The notes: generated from the letters alone by a model not told the origin. Positions 9,046 through 19,800 are shown, numbered from the stretch's first letter. The stretch is DNA of 64,000 nucleotides from Flavisolibacter longurius (GCA_013327885.1 JABUMY010000002.1:1-64000); one strand, 5' to 3'. Numbers and translations: made by a program.

Positions 9046-9075
9046 TCCACCTTTTCTTTCAAGAGAAAAGGTGGA
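9046..9075. repeat. perfect 12-bp hairpin
   Basis: The arms tccaccttttct and agaaaaggtgga surround a six-base loop (ttcaag). There is no adjacent gene end on either strand, so a terminator role is not obvious. Confidence 0.7.
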
Positions 9076-9190
9076 AAACAAACCAAAGGAATGAATGACC
9101 CAACCAGGTGAACCAATTTTACCAGCCTTGCATAAACGCTTACGAAAAGCTCCGAATGGGTGAAATAGCGAGAAGCATGCAATAACCTGT

Positions 9191-9285
9191 GTCGCCCCTA
9201 CAGGGCTCTGTTTGCAGCTTCTATCTCTCTTACCCGGCCCTTGCAGGCCGGGCTGATTTGTGCCCCCTTCCAGGGCTGTAACGTT
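9191..9285 (+). repeat. palindromic repeat family A, copy 1
   Basis: Contains gcccctacagggc, then cggcccttgcaggccg and then ccccttccagggct. The same order of small hairpins recurs at 14822-14920 (reverse), 15371-15462 and 26524-26572. Confidence 0.65.
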
Positions 9286-9585
9286 AGCAACTAAAGGCGC
9301 CTGCCTGATTTACCTCGTAGCGATAACATCAAAAAGGCCAATAGCAGGTCTGGGCGTTCGGAAGATCAATGATTCAAGAAAGCCTCGTTTTAAGAACCAG
9401 TTAAGACCACAAGAAAGCAACCGGCTCCGGAGGAGCACATGTTTATAGAAAAACAAAAGAATAGAATTGGGCTCCGAAGGTGACCCGTGTTTCTGTAACG
9501 GGTGACATAAATGTTTCTGCAGCAGGCAACACGAAGCTTTTTGCTCCGGGGTTATATTTTGTTCTATTCGCTAGCGCTGCTGTTC

Positions 9586-9745
9586 GACCCACTTCGGGGT
9601 CGGTGTTCGTTATTGCTTATCATTCCCCGGGTTTCACCCGGGGCTATTAACAAAAGACCCCTCCGGGGTCCGATAGCATCTCATCATCGTTTTCCACCGG
9701 TTGCACCAGTGGCTATTCAAGGGGAAAGCCCTTCGGGGTCATTGC
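9586..9745. repeat. cluster of GC-rich mini-hairpins
   Basis: Successive small stems: cgaccc/gggtcg at about 9587, cccgggtttcacccggg at about 9627, gacccctccggggtc at about 9655, accggttgcaccagt at about 9697 and cccttcgggg at about 9729. They share the layout of GC stems with tiny loops separated by 20-40 AT-richer bases. Confidence 0.55.
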
Positions 9746-9962
9746 TTCCCATCGCTTACAAATTCAGTTGGCCGGATGTGCCGGCGTTCTGGCTTCCTGG
9801 TTGTTATACCAATCTTAGTAGCTCCCATCTCTCACCTGAGCCACTACTAATAAACCGCCAAAGCCGTTGCCGCTGATTTTTTTTCAAACCTTATTGGGCT
9901 TAAAACCAAAGCAACAGGCCTTACTCAAACGCCCTTTCGCTACCATCAAAATTCACCCAACT

Positions 9963-11750
9963 CTAGTCCTCATAATCCACGCAACCCAGCTTTTTCAGCC
10001 GCGATAAAACAGCACTTTCGCGGCGGCCAAAAAGCTCAACGATCGCCGCGAACGGTGTGCCCCTGTAATAAAGCCGCTTTAGCTCTGCATCCAGCTCCGG
10101 CGTCCAGCGTTCGTAGGCATTTTTCTGCTGCAGCCGTCTTTCGGTATACGAGGTTTCGGGCTGACCTTTTTTTGTGGCGCCCCTCTTTTTCGCAGCAAAG
10201 GAAGCCTTCCCGTTTTCATACGGCACTTTTTCTTTTTCGGGCTTCAGCACCTGTATGTTGGGCGATGCCGGAAGGTTCTTTGGCAGCAGGCTTTCGGGGA
10301 TGCGCAGCTGTCCCCGCGTACGGGTAACGGCTACGTACAACAGGTTGATCTCTTCGTTCCATTTGGCCAGGTTCAGCGCATCGGGCTCTTTGCCTTCTTT
10401 CAGCTTTTCCAGCTTGGCCTCCGTAATAAAATCTTCCACCAGTTGCACCGCATCGTACTCCATGCCTTTGGCGCGGTGCACGGTGGAAAAGATCATTTCG
10501 GCCGTTGCCTTTTCTTCATCCCCCACATGCTTGTTCTTTAAGGTTTGAATAAGCGACGGTATCTCATTGCCGTACTCTTTTACAATTTCCACCATCATGC
10601 CCAGTTGCACGTCCTCGGTTTTTTCGATGTAGTCTTCCAGGTCATCGAGACTGGCCATGGAACCAATAAGTTTATCGCGAATGCGATCCCGCTTGCTGTT
10701 GTACAAATTGAGCACATCGTAAAGCGAAGCGCCATCATCGGCATAGGTGTAGGAATGGATGTTGCCTTCAAAGTAAAGTCGGTCCACGTCTTTGTGCTCG
10801 GTGATAAAAGTGATGGCCCGCAGGAGCAGCCCAAGGTTGGTACGGGCAATGGTGGCTTTTGTTTTGACAACCAGTGCTTTTCCCTTGCCCGTTATCACCA
10901 GTGGCGCTACTTCCTGCAGGTGATTTTTCCAGTCGAGCACCGCGTTGGCAAGGTCCGCAATGTCCTGCGCAAACCGGAAGCTGGTGGAAAGATTGTAGCT
11001 TGTAAAATCAACCTTGCCCAGCGAGTTCACCGCGTGCCGCCAGCCATAGATCTGCTGGTGGGTATCGCCAACGATCACCTTTGTGGCCGTCTGGTTCAGG
11101 AATACATCCAGCATGGCCGGCGAGGCGTCCTGGCCTTCGTCAAACAGCATATAATCGTACGGCAGTTTGGGCCGCGACAACTGGAAAAGCTTCAGGTAAA
11201 AATCGTGGGTGATGGCCATTTCACCTTTGTGCATTTTGCTTAGCAGCAGTCGGGTGCCGTGCTCAATGTGTGCGTAAAAATTGGTGACAAAAGCCTTCGC
11301 TTTTTCATCGGTCACCAGGTCGCGATAGTCCAGGTCCTGCACTTTGGCCGCACTGCTGTTGCAGAAATAAGCCATGAACTTGCTGATATGGTTGGCCAGG
11401 ATATACTCCCCGTGTTTTTCGCCACTGCCCTGCAGGCCCAGGGCCTCTGCTATTTCGTAGGTTTTGTAACCGTTCTGGCAGATGGTGTAGCCTTTTTGTG
11501 GTACAATGTGGCGGTAGGCAAGCGAGTGCGACGTTTCTACCCTTACGTTGTGCAGGCCCAGATCGGCAAAGCGCCGCTGCGCTTCCAGTCGTACCGATTT
11601 GTTGAAGGCCAGGTAAAGAATGCGGGAACCCGCGGGCCGGCTGGCGGCGTATTGAATGATGGTGGTGGTTTTGCCGGAACCCGCCACCGCGTTGATCTTG
11701 CTATTGCCGTCCGAAGCGATAATGGCTTTTTGTTCGTCTGTTAGGGTCAT
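9963..11750 (-). CDS. UvrD/Rep-type superfamily 1 helicase
   Basis: 595 residues. An ATP-dependent DNA helicase with Walker A AVAGSGKTT at residues 21-29, motif II DEGQD at about 204-208, motif III GDTHQQIYGWR just after, motif V TVHRAKGMEYD and motif VI VAVTRTRGQL. It is shorter than classical UvrD and lacks the long 1B/2B insertions, more like the F-box-helicase-like or compact UvrD group. After residue 500 a basic linker leads to a C-terminal segment (ERWTPELDAELKRLYYRG, AIVELFGRRESAVLSRLKKLG) that looks like a Myb/SANT-like or helix-turn-helix DNA-binding module. It may be transcribed after the CRTAC1-like gene, whose stop lies 20 bases from its start codon. Confidence 0.88.
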   Translation of the reverse strand: MTLTDEQKAIIASDGNSKINAVAGSGKTTTIIQYAASRPAGSRILYLAFNKSVRLEAQRRFADLGLHNVRVETSHSLAYRHIVPQKGYTICQNGYKTYEIAEALGLQGSGEKHGEYILANHISKFMAYFCNSSAAKVQDLDYRDLVTDEKAKAFVTNFYAHIEHGTRLLLSKMHKGEMAITHDFYLKLFQLSRPKLPYDYMLFDEGQDASPAMLDVFLNQTATKVIVGDTHQQIYGWRHAVNSLGKVDFTSYNLSTSFRFAQDIADLANAVLDWKNHLQEVAPLVITGKGKALVVKTKATIARTNLGLLLRAITFITEHKDVDRLYFEGNIHSYTYADDGASLYDVLNLYNSKRDRIRDKLIGSMASLDDLEDYIEKTEDVQLGMMVEIVKEYGNEIPSLIQTLKNKHVGDEEKATAEMIFSTVHRAKGMEYDAVQLVEDFITEAKLEKLKEGKEPDALNLAKWNEEINLLYVAVTRTRGQLRIPESLLPKNLPASPNIQVLKPEKEKVPYENGKASFAAKKRGATKKGQPETSYTERRLQQKNAYERWTPELDAELKRLYYRGTPFAAIVELFGRRESAVLSRLKKLGCVDYED

Positions 11751-11770
11751 TGTTTTTCATATAAGAAAAC

Positions 11771-14002
11771 TCACAGCGGGGCGCCGCACCGCACCACGGT
11801 CCGCTCTCCTGCCAGCAGGTTGTAGGTGCTGAGACGCTGGGTGGTAAACGACGGCGCTCCTTCTTTCACAAGAATGTTGCTGCCGGCGGGCACCGCTGTC
11901 AGCACCTGTACCTGGTTGCTTACCGGCCAGGTGATCTCGATGCGGTCCACGCGGCTGGCCCTGCCTATGCCGATGTGCTGGCGCAAGGGACTGGCCCCAA
12001 AACTGCCGCCCGAAATTACATCGCGGTACACCGACCGCTCCCTGCCATTTTCGGTAAACGTGACCTTTAGCCTGGCGCCGATGGCAGCCCTGTTGCAGCT
12101 CACCCCTTCCAGCGAAACATTGATCCAGTTGTTGCTGTTTTGACCCGGGTTGAGGTAAAGCGAGTTTTGGTAGGCATCGCCTTCGTAAGCGCCGCCTACT
12201 TCTATGTGAATGTCCTCATCGCCGTCGTTGTCGATGTCGGCAAACGAAACGCCGTGGCCTTTTTGCAGGTTGCCCACACGGGCGGCAGCGGTGATATCGG
12301 CAAAAAATTTCCCGCCCTTGTTGTGGAAAAGCTTGTTAGGCACCAACGACTCGTAATGCGGGTTGCCCGTACCGAGGTAAACGTCCAGGTAACCGTCGTT
12401 GTCGATGTCGCCGAAATTAGAACCCATGGCAAAGGCAACTTTTGCCAGCCCCGAGGCTTCGCCTACATCGGTAAAGGTGCCGTTGCCGTTGTTGCGGTAG
12501 AGGTATTGCCTGGCCATGCCACCGGCGGGCAGTTGCAGGGCTTCGGCAGCAGCATAAATACCAAGGGAGGCATTAAAGTCGTAGTTGCACACAAAAAGGT
12601 CCAGCCAGCCGTCGTTGTTGTAATCCCAAAACCAGGTGGCAAAGGTTTTGGCCGTGCAGCCCAGCAATCCCGCTTTGCCGGTAGCATTGGTAAATTGCAC
12701 AACGCCGTTCTTCAGCCCTTCGTTTCGCAGCAGCACCTTTGTGTCATTGAGGGTGGAAAGAAAGATATCGGGCCAGCCATCGTTGTCATAATCGCCGGAG
12801 GTAACACCTTTGACAAAGCTTTTGATGTTGGCACCGCTTTCCACGGCAAGGTTGGTAAAGGTTCCGTTGCCGTTGTTGATATAAAGCTCGCAAACATTGT
12901 TGTCGGCTGTGTCCGACGATTCGTTGCCGATAAAAACGTCGAGCCAGCCATCGCGGTTAAAATCATTCCAAGTAGCTGTTTGCGTGGGGTGAAACGATAA
13001 CAACCCGGCCTGTTTAGTTACATCGGTAAACGTACCATCGCCGTTGTTGCGCAGGAGCGAATTGGGCTCTTTGCCAAACCTGCCTTTCCACCCGCCGCGC
13101 AGCACAAAAATATCTTTCAGGCCATCGTTGTTATAATCGGTTTGCACCAGGTTCAAGCCACCGGTCAGGCTTTTCAGTCCCGATGCCTCCGAGCGGTCCT
13201 CGAAGGTGCCGTTGCCCTTGTTCACGAAAAAGCGCATGGGACTGGCCAGGTCCCAGCCGGAGGTCACAAGGTCCAGGTAACCATCACCGTTAAAATCATC
13301 GATGATGCTGCCACCGGCCATGTCTTGTGTATTCAGGCCGGTAACAAGGGCGGCATCGGCAAAAGGCTTTATTCCTGTCTCGCTTTCGGTGTCAAGACCG
13401 GGGATAAGAAAAAGGGGCGGCACACACTGCGGGTAGCTGCCCATGGTCATGTAGGCGATGTTGAGCAGCCAGCGGGTTTCCAGGTCGCCGGGGTTTTTCT
13501 CCAGCACCGACCGGTAAAGTTCAGCGGCTTTTGTCGACCCGGTTTTGTCGTGGTGAACACCCCGCCCCCTGATGGGAAAAACACAGGACTCGGCGCTGTG
13601 GCTGTTGGTGCAGTTTGTTTTTTCGCCGATGCGCAGGTAGGTCAGCGCCAGGTCTTTTTTTACCGCTACGGGATCGGCGTAAAGCGGCAGGAGATTGTTC
13701 TGCAACAGGCTTTCAAGAATGGCCCGGGAAGAGTCTTCCTTCCCTACCTGCAGGTAAGCACGGGCCTTACGGTGGAGGTAACCGGTGACCGCTTCGGGGT
13801 TGGCGGTTGCTGAAAGCAAGGAGTCAAGATGAAGGATCGCTGCCCTTGGCGCAAAGTTGTTGGCGCTGTTGAACGCCGTTTTTGCCACCGATGCCAGCAG
13901 CGCCGGCATGTCACCTCCCCCTTCACCGGAGTGGTTGCAGCTGGCCAGCAACAAAAGGACAAAAGGCAGCCACAGCTTCCCGCTGCGTTTCTTCTCATTC
14001 AT
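11771..14002 (-). CDS. CRTAC1-like FG-GAP/VCBS repeat lipoprotein with ASPIC/UnbV domain
   Basis: 743 residues. The N-terminus is a lipoprotein signal with lipobox LLASC. Residues about 30-190 contain TPR-like helices (e.g. AAELYRSVLEKNPGDLETRWLLNIAY). Then come at least seven FG-GAP/VCBS repeats of the type DFNGDGYLDLV, DYNNDGLKDIF, DFNRDGWLDVF and DIDNDGDEDIH, whose Asp/Asn-rich loops bind calcium in known integrin-like propellers. The C-terminal part (GASPLRQHIGIG, VDRIEITWPVSN) is the ASPIC/UnbV domain. It is a surface or periplasmic protein of unknown ligand. The start is the ATG at 14000-14002. Confidence 0.9.
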   Translation of the reverse strand: MNEKKRSGKLWLPFVLLLLASCNHSGEGGGDMPALLASVAKTAFNSANNFAPRAAILHLDSLLSATANPEAVTGYLHRKARAYLQVGKEDSSRAILESLLQNNLLPLYADPVAVKKDLALTYLRIGEKTNCTNSHSAESCVFPIRGRGVHHDKTGSTKAAELYRSVLEKNPGDLETRWLLNIAYMTMGSYPQCVPPLFLIPGLDTESETGIKPFADAALVTGLNTQDMAGGSIIDDFNGDGYLDLVTSGWDLASPMRFFVNKGNGTFEDRSEASGLKSLTGGLNLVQTDYNNDGLKDIFVLRGGWKGRFGKEPNSLLRNNGDGTFTDVTKQAGLLSFHPTQTATWNDFNRDGWLDVFIGNESSDTADNNVCELYINNGNGTFTNLAVESGANIKSFVKGVTSGDYDNDGWPDIFLSTLNDTKVLLRNEGLKNGVVQFTNATGKAGLLGCTAKTFATWFWDYNNDGWLDLFVCNYDFNASLGIYAAAEALQLPAGGMARQYLYRNNGNGTFTDVGEASGLAKVAFAMGSNFGDIDNDGYLDVYLGTGNPHYESLVPNKLFHNKGGKFFADITAAARVGNLQKGHGVSFADIDNDGDEDIHIEVGGAYEGDAYQNSLYLNPGQNSNNWINVSLEGVSCNRAAIGARLKVTFTENGRERSVYRDVISGGSFGASPLRQHIGIGRASRVDRIEITWPVSNQVQVLTAVPAGSNILVKEGAPSFTTQRLSTYNLLAGERTVVRCGAPL

Positions 14003-14216
14003 AATTGGTGGTTTGCCTGCGCTGTTTTTGCTGCAGGACAGGACGTTCGGGTTTACACCGGTATCCCCTTAAATATACGATGCCGGCGGGTTTTGGTGAA
14101 GAAAGAGAAACGGAAAAGGCAGCATTTGGCGGCAGGCGAAAACACGGCGGGCCAAAGTAACATTGTTTTTACAGGCAGAAACAGTTCAGCGAAGGCCTAA
14201 CAGGCAAGGATAACCG

Positions 14217-14597
14217 CTAATTGGTACCATCCTTTTTGTAACCGGTAAAAGGCTTCATGGGATAAGGCATGGGAACATTTTCAAGCGTATAACCAGCCAC
14301 CCGGTAGTTTGCCAGGAGCGAATCTAAGGATGCATGAATTCGTTTGCCGGCCGCAGGTGTTACAAACCGGAGATCATAGTCCAGCGTCGCCCAACTCCTG
14401 TTGATCCATCCTTTCCATTTTAAAAAGCCGTACTGGTAGTAATCTTTTCGTTCCAGGCCTTTTTTTACCACTGCTTTTCCCTTGCTGTAATAAAAGGTTT
14501 TGGCCGGGTGATCGATGCAGTAGAAGACCACTTCCTTTTTGACCTGGCCGGCGACAAAAAGCGGGAAGAAGAGCAGGGTAAGAAACAAAGCTTTCAT
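14217..14597 (-). CDS. small secreted protein, unknown
   Basis: 126 residues with a clear signal peptide (MKALFLTLLFFPLFVAGQ). The mature part is about 108 residues, rich in Tyr, Lys and Trp, with no motif I recognise. It is transcribed alone on the minus strand upstream of the CRTAC1-like gene, separated from it by about 210 bases. Confidence 0.6.
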   Translation of the reverse strand: MKALFLTLLFFPLFVAGQVKKEVVFYCIDHPAKTFYYSKGKAVVKKGLERKDYYQYGFLKWKGWINRSWATLDYDLRFVTPAAGKRIHASLDSLLANYRVAGYTLENVPMPYPMKPFTGYKKDGTN

Positions 14598-14821
14598 ACA
14601 GTGGGTAATTAGTGTGAAGAGGTTTTCCGAAGTACCGGCATGCTGTCATTCGTTTGCCTCCTGGTTGGTTTAAAGGTAATTAACGTTGAGTTGTTCGGCA
14701 ATTGCACCTCCGCGTGTTTTTGGAGGGCCAGTGCCCTCTTATTGATTTTTCGGGCACGGCATTAGGGATAAAAACCAGTACGACTAACGTTATACAAGTT
14801 TATCATGCGAATTAATAGCAC

Positions 14822-14920
14822 TGAAAAAAGGCCTGAAAGGGCGGCATAGAATAGCCCAGGGAGCAAGCCCTGGGTAAAAGAGTAACCGATAAAGAAAAGA
14901 GGCCGAAAGAGCGACACAGT
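14822..14920 (-). repeat. palindromic repeat family A, copy 2 (reverse)
   Basis: Read on the minus strand it gives cccagggcttgctccctggg followed by atgccgccctttcagg, the same order of elements as the other copies at 9191, 15371 and 26524. Confidence 0.6.
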
Positions 14921-15060
14921 TAACCATCCCGCATTGCATCCTTTTAGATTCTATCAAGATAAATTGATTGCTTGGAAAAAAGGCTGTCACTTGTATGACG
15001 GTCCACATTACTTTTCATTTGCAGCTATTCTATAAAAAGAATGCTTAGATGCCTGTTTGC

Positions 15061-15160
15061 TAACCCCAGCCTTCAGGCTGGGGATTGATGGATGTGTGTT
15101 TGTAAAGGGTTATAGGCTTCAGCCTATGACAGCAAGGCCCCCAGCCTGAAGGCTGGGGTT
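15061..15160. repeat. palindromic repeat family B (paired inverted hairpins)
   Basis: Two hairpins, ccccagccttcaggctgggg (15064-15083) and its relative at 15139-15158, are part of a perfect 23-base inverted repeat that begins and ends with TAACCCC/GGGGTTA. A third stem, ataggcttcagcctat at 15112-15127, sits between them. The structure resembles paired REP elements (BIMEs). Confidence 0.75.
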
Positions 15161-15370
15161 AACAAAACCATCTCTCATGGGGTAACGCATGACAGGTGAC
15201 GCAGAGGCTTATAGAATAGTTTATACGCTTGGTTGTGCCTGCCTCTATCGGAATGATCAGGGTGGCAACAAAACTTGACAACGCTGCCGAACAGTTTACG
15301 AAATCATTTTATCAGATTAGAATTCAGGCAACACTTTCAAATGGAAAAGATGCACAACCGGCTTGTATAT

Positions 15371-15462
15371 TTCGCCCCTTCAGGGATTCGTTTTTTTATC
15401 GAAATGAGTAGCCCGCCCCTTGCAGGCCGGGCTAGTATGTGCCGCCCTTTCAGGGCTGAAAC
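15371..15462 (+). repeat. palindromic repeat family A, copy 3
   Basis: Contains gccccttcaggg, then cgccccttgcaggccgggc and gccgccctttcagggc. It is closely related to the copy at 26524, with which it shares the core cttgcaggccgggctag. Confidence 0.7.
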
Positions 15463-16892
15463 GTATTGGCAAAAAGCAAGAGAGAAGCTATCCTGTTGCA
15501 GAAAAGAAAACGGCAACTCTATTTCATTGCTTTTTCTTTTTCAAAAACATTCTTATCATTGATTTGGCTTTTGTTATCTTAGACAAACAACGGAATAAAA
15601 TCAAACGAAAAGGAGGATTGCTTGCGAATAATCACACCTGCAGAGAAGACCAGTTAAAGCGGCTTACCGACACAACCATCACCCGGGACATCCCCATCAT
15701 TGGTGGCGCTACGAGGATGTTTTATCAAGACAGGCAAGGGCGCTGTTGCCGGCATTGCCAATGCAAGCAGCCGAATCAGTCCCGAAGTGGCCCGGCTGAT
15801 AGCGGCGAAACCGGGGAAAGAAAAGGCCTGGATAAAAAAAGGAATTGCGCAATACGGTAAACTTGCGAACCAGAATATTTTAAAATAGAATCATAACCGC
15901 TCCGACTTGCTATATGAGCGTTCCAAAAAATGCAAAACCTGCTGTGCAGAAACAAGCAGCCATGGCTGCCCTTGTCTGTGCAAAACATACCAGAACGATG
16001 TTGCAAAACGATTCACGTTTATGCGGCACTGTTGTGAGCAGCGTTAGCTTGCTGTTTTACCATCCGGAAGTAAAGAAAGTCCAGCAAAAAAGACCGGGCA
16101 GCAACTGGCTTCCCCCGTATTATCTGTTGGTTAACAAACGGCCGTGCTGGCTATCTGCGGCAACGGCCGGTCTATCTTCGGCCCGTTTTAATGGAGCCGG
16201 AAAATTTCTGTACAAGGAGACGGGCAGATGGCTGCTTTACCGATTTCGAAATCTATCCGCTGATCTTTTTTGGAGCATGCATTCGAAAGAAAATTTACAT
16301 ACTCGTCACTCTCAAAATTGGATTTTGCGTTTGAGACCTATTGCTACAATCCTGCAAGGATCATCACCATGCGGCTATTGGCTGCGAAGCAAGTCTTTTC
16401 TATTTGCCAGGACGGATGCGTTACCGGGCAAAGTGGCCGAACGAAACCCCGGCCGGTCCAGTAGCGATTCCAGAGGCGCAAACAAAATCATCCTCCATAG
16501 GGAAGTTCTTCTTACCGGCGACAACGAAGCCCTCGTGGCAGTAGATGGCGTGGTGATCAACAAGGATAGTGGTCATTGTAGTGCCATTGGCGCTGAACTG
16601 GGCTACGGCAGCGACCACAGGCCCGCGGGTTATGCCAGCGGATCAAACGAGAGTACGCCCAACGGGATATAATTATTACAAGTCTTTTGTTATGTTATTC
16701 GTTATTCATTTTGTCGAACGCATCCGAAATCTGTTTCTTCTTTTTTTTGTGCATTTTCACCCGGGTTAACGTAGAAATGCACAGTAAAGGGTTTATCTCC
16801 GGGCTGTTGACCTTTTTGCAGCTTCCGCTGCTTTATACACGATAGTGCAGGCTTGCTACGAATATCTTTTTTCACCTACTAAACTTCAAAAG

Positions 16893-19800
16893 ATGAAAAT
16901 CTTTACTAAAAAAACCTCTGTTCTTTTGAGGGGAGCAGTCTTGTTTTTGCTCTTGCTTCAGGGATTGTGCCAACCCCTACTGGCGCAGCCAACTACCAAA
17001 CAGGTTACGGGAATCGTTCAGGATGAAAACAGCGTTTTACAGGGTGTTACGGTGGCTACTCCCGACCGTAGCGTGCAGGTGGTTACCGACGAATCTGGTA
17101 AATTTTCAATCACCGTACCCACGCAAACCAAATCACTCGAATTTACCATGTCCGGCTATTTTGCCAAAACGGTTGAACTTGGAAACAACAATTCCATACA
17201 GGTGGTTTTAGCCAGGAATGTACAAGAGATGGAACAAGTGGTGGTGGTAGGTTATGGTACCCAACGAAAAGCCAACGCAACCGGTGCTGTTGACCAGATC
17301 ACATCAAAAAATTTAAGAAACAGGCCAATCCCGAACCTCACGCAGGGTCTGCAGGGTATGTTGCCAAACCTTAACCTGAAAATGATGGATGGCAAGCCCA
17401 CCCAGTCGCCCAGCTATAACATCAGGGGAGCCACTTCTATTGGCCAGGGAGGAAATGCGCTGATTTTGATCGATGGTTTCGAGGGAGATCCCAGCTTATT
17501 AAATCCAAACGATGTGGAGTCTGTTTCCATCCTGAAAGATGCCGCCTCCGCCGCTATTTACGGTGCAAGGGGTGTATTTGGTGTGGTGTTGATCACTACC
17601 AAAAAGGGTGCGAAGGGCCGTACCAGCATAAACTTTTCAAGCAACTACGCGATAAAATCGCCCATCACCAGGCCTGATTTTGTAACAGACGGTTACCTGT
17701 GGGCAAAAATGTTTTCAGAAGCTTTCATCAATGGTGATGGTGCCTTTCCGCAAAATGCGAATAAGACGCAGAAATTTTCACAGGCCTACCTCGACGAATT
17801 CAAGAGAAGAAAAGAATCTGGTCTGCCTTACAACGAGGTAGAAGTGGATCCTGTAACCGGCGAATACACCTATTATGGCAGTACGGACTACTATGGAGCG
17901 TTGTACAAAAGAAATCTGGGCGCCCTTGATAACAACCTCACGATAAGCGGAGGTGGTGAAAAAGCTACCTTCCTGGTTTCGGGCCGGTTCTCAAAACAAG
18001 ATGGATTGTTCCGTTACAACTCGGATGATTTTGATATGAAAAATATCCGGGCAAGAGGAACCATTGAGGTGTTCCCCTGGCTTTCTGTTGAAAACAATCT
18101 GGATTACTCCAGCACCAATTACCATAACCCCATCAACGTTGGTGAAGGCGGCGGTATCTGGCGAAACATTGCCGATGAGGGGCATCCTACCATGCCTTTA
18201 TTTAACCCGGACGGTACCTTAACCTTTTCTTCCGTTTATACCGTTGGCGATTTTATCTATGGTAAAAATGGAATTGATACCCGCCGTGAGGTGTTGAGAA
18301 ATATTACGGGCCTGCGAAGCCGGTTCTTCGATAATAAATTCAGGGTAAACGTTGATTTTACGTTTCGTAACTCTGCTGACAACAGAAACCAAAAACGGGT
18401 GCAGGTGCCCTACAGTAACTTCAAGGGAGTTACGTCTTATGTAGGTACAACCACCAATGATCTTTCGTCGGATAACCGTACAACCCGGTATTTGGCCACC
18501 AACGTTTATACGGAATACGAAAACAATTTCGGTGCTGACCACTACCTGAAAGCAATGGTTGGTTACAACTATGAGCAGTCTACCTACAACCGTGTTGCCC
18601 TGCAACGCAACGGGTTGATCTTTGTAGATGCCAATGACCTGAACCTTGCGTTGGGACAGGCGATCACAACCGGCGGAGGTTATGAACAATGGGCCATCCT
18701 TGGCGGCTTTTCGCGGTTGAATTATTCCTTTAAAGATCGTTACCTGGTAGAAGTGAATGCCCGCTACGACGGTTCCTCAAAATTCCCCCTCGATCAGCAA
18801 TATGGTTTCTTTCCCTCCATTTCTGCCGGTTGGAAGATCAACAAAGAATCGTTCTGGAACGTTCCTACCAGGGTTGTTTCCGAACTTAAGCTGAGGGCTT
18901 CTTACGGATCGCTTGGTAACGGTAACATTGCCTCCTATGCTTTCCAGGAAGTATTTAACATCAGCCAGTCAGGCGTGATCTTGCAAGGAGCCAGGCCGCA
19001 AACGACCCGCAACCCGGGTGTGGTGCCACAAGGCTTAACCTGGGAAACTTCTACTACCAGCAACATTGGTTTAGACCTGGCGATGTTTTCGGGCCGCTTA
19101 ACGTTTACCGGTGATGCGTACATCCGCAAAACCACCGACATGTTTACGTTTGGCCTTACACCGCCTGCCGTGTTTGGTGCCGCTACGCCAAAAGGCAATT
19201 TTGCCGACCTTACGACCCGCGGCTGGGAAACTTCCCTGACATGGAACGACCGGTTCGGTCCGAGCAAAAAACCAATCAGCTACAATGTCCGGTTGATGTT
19301 ATCAGACAATAAATCAACCATAGACCGGTACAATAACCCCGACAAGCTGTTAAGTGATTATTACGAAGGACAAACACTGGGTGAGATATGGGGCTATGAA
19401 ACCGAAGGCTTCTTTATTGATGCGGCGGATATTGCTTCGCATGCAAAACAAAACCCGCAAATGAGGGCATCACCCAGCAACTTATGGTATCCCGGTGATA
19501 TCAAGCTGAGAGATCTGAACAAGGATGGCCTCATCAACATCGGAGAAAACAAAGTTGGCAACTCCGGCGACAGGAGAATTATCGGCAATTCGGCACCACG
19601 GTACAGCTTTGGTGCCAACCTGGGCCTGGAATGGAACAACTTCTCCTTTTCTACCTTCTTCCAGGGAGTGGGCAAACAACAATGGTACCCCAGTACCGAA
19701 GCCGAAATGTTTTGGGGGCAGTACAATCGTCCTTACAACAACATACCAACGTTTCATTTGGGTAATATGTGGACACCGGAAAATGTCAATGCCTATTTTC

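Larger units (their letters stand above)
8546..9962. other. gene-free hairpin-rich region
   Basis: No gene is supported in this 1.4 kb. The open frames here cross the palindromes and have no start signal or family likeness. The stretch holds many short GC-rich hairpins, including cccctccggggagggg near 8630, a perfect 12-bp stem at 9046-9075, a palindromic repeat copy at 9191-9285, and a cluster at 9586-9745. Confidence 0.6.
14598..16892. other. gene-poor, repeat-rich region with possible gene remnants
   Basis: 2.3 kb without a gene I can support. The left half holds palindromic repeats at 14822-14920, 15061-15160 and 15371-15462. From about 15600 to 15890 short stretches in different plus frames read like a decayed coding sequence (e.g. 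ITPAEKTS, then RDIPIIGGAT, then RISPEVARLIAAKPGKEKAW) separated by frame changes. From 15914 to 16672 one frame stays open, but its composition does not look like a real protein. The last 200 bases should contain the promoter of the SusC operon. Confidence 0.5.

Noticed and set aside
9511-9876. 121-codon plus-strand frame
   Set aside because: It runs through the hairpin cluster; the proline- and arginine-rich peptide is explained by the palindromes.
10545-11243. 232-codon plus-strand frame
   Set aside because: It is antisense to the helicase and lacks a plausible start or domain.
15914-16672. 252-codon plus-strand frame before SusC
   Set aside because: The residue composition has no helix or strand rhythm, no signal peptide and no recognisable motif; I treat it as chance or remnant sequence.
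16845-16892. upstream GTG start for SusC
   Set aside because: It would add 16 residues in front of a complete signal peptide; the ATG at 16893 is preferred.
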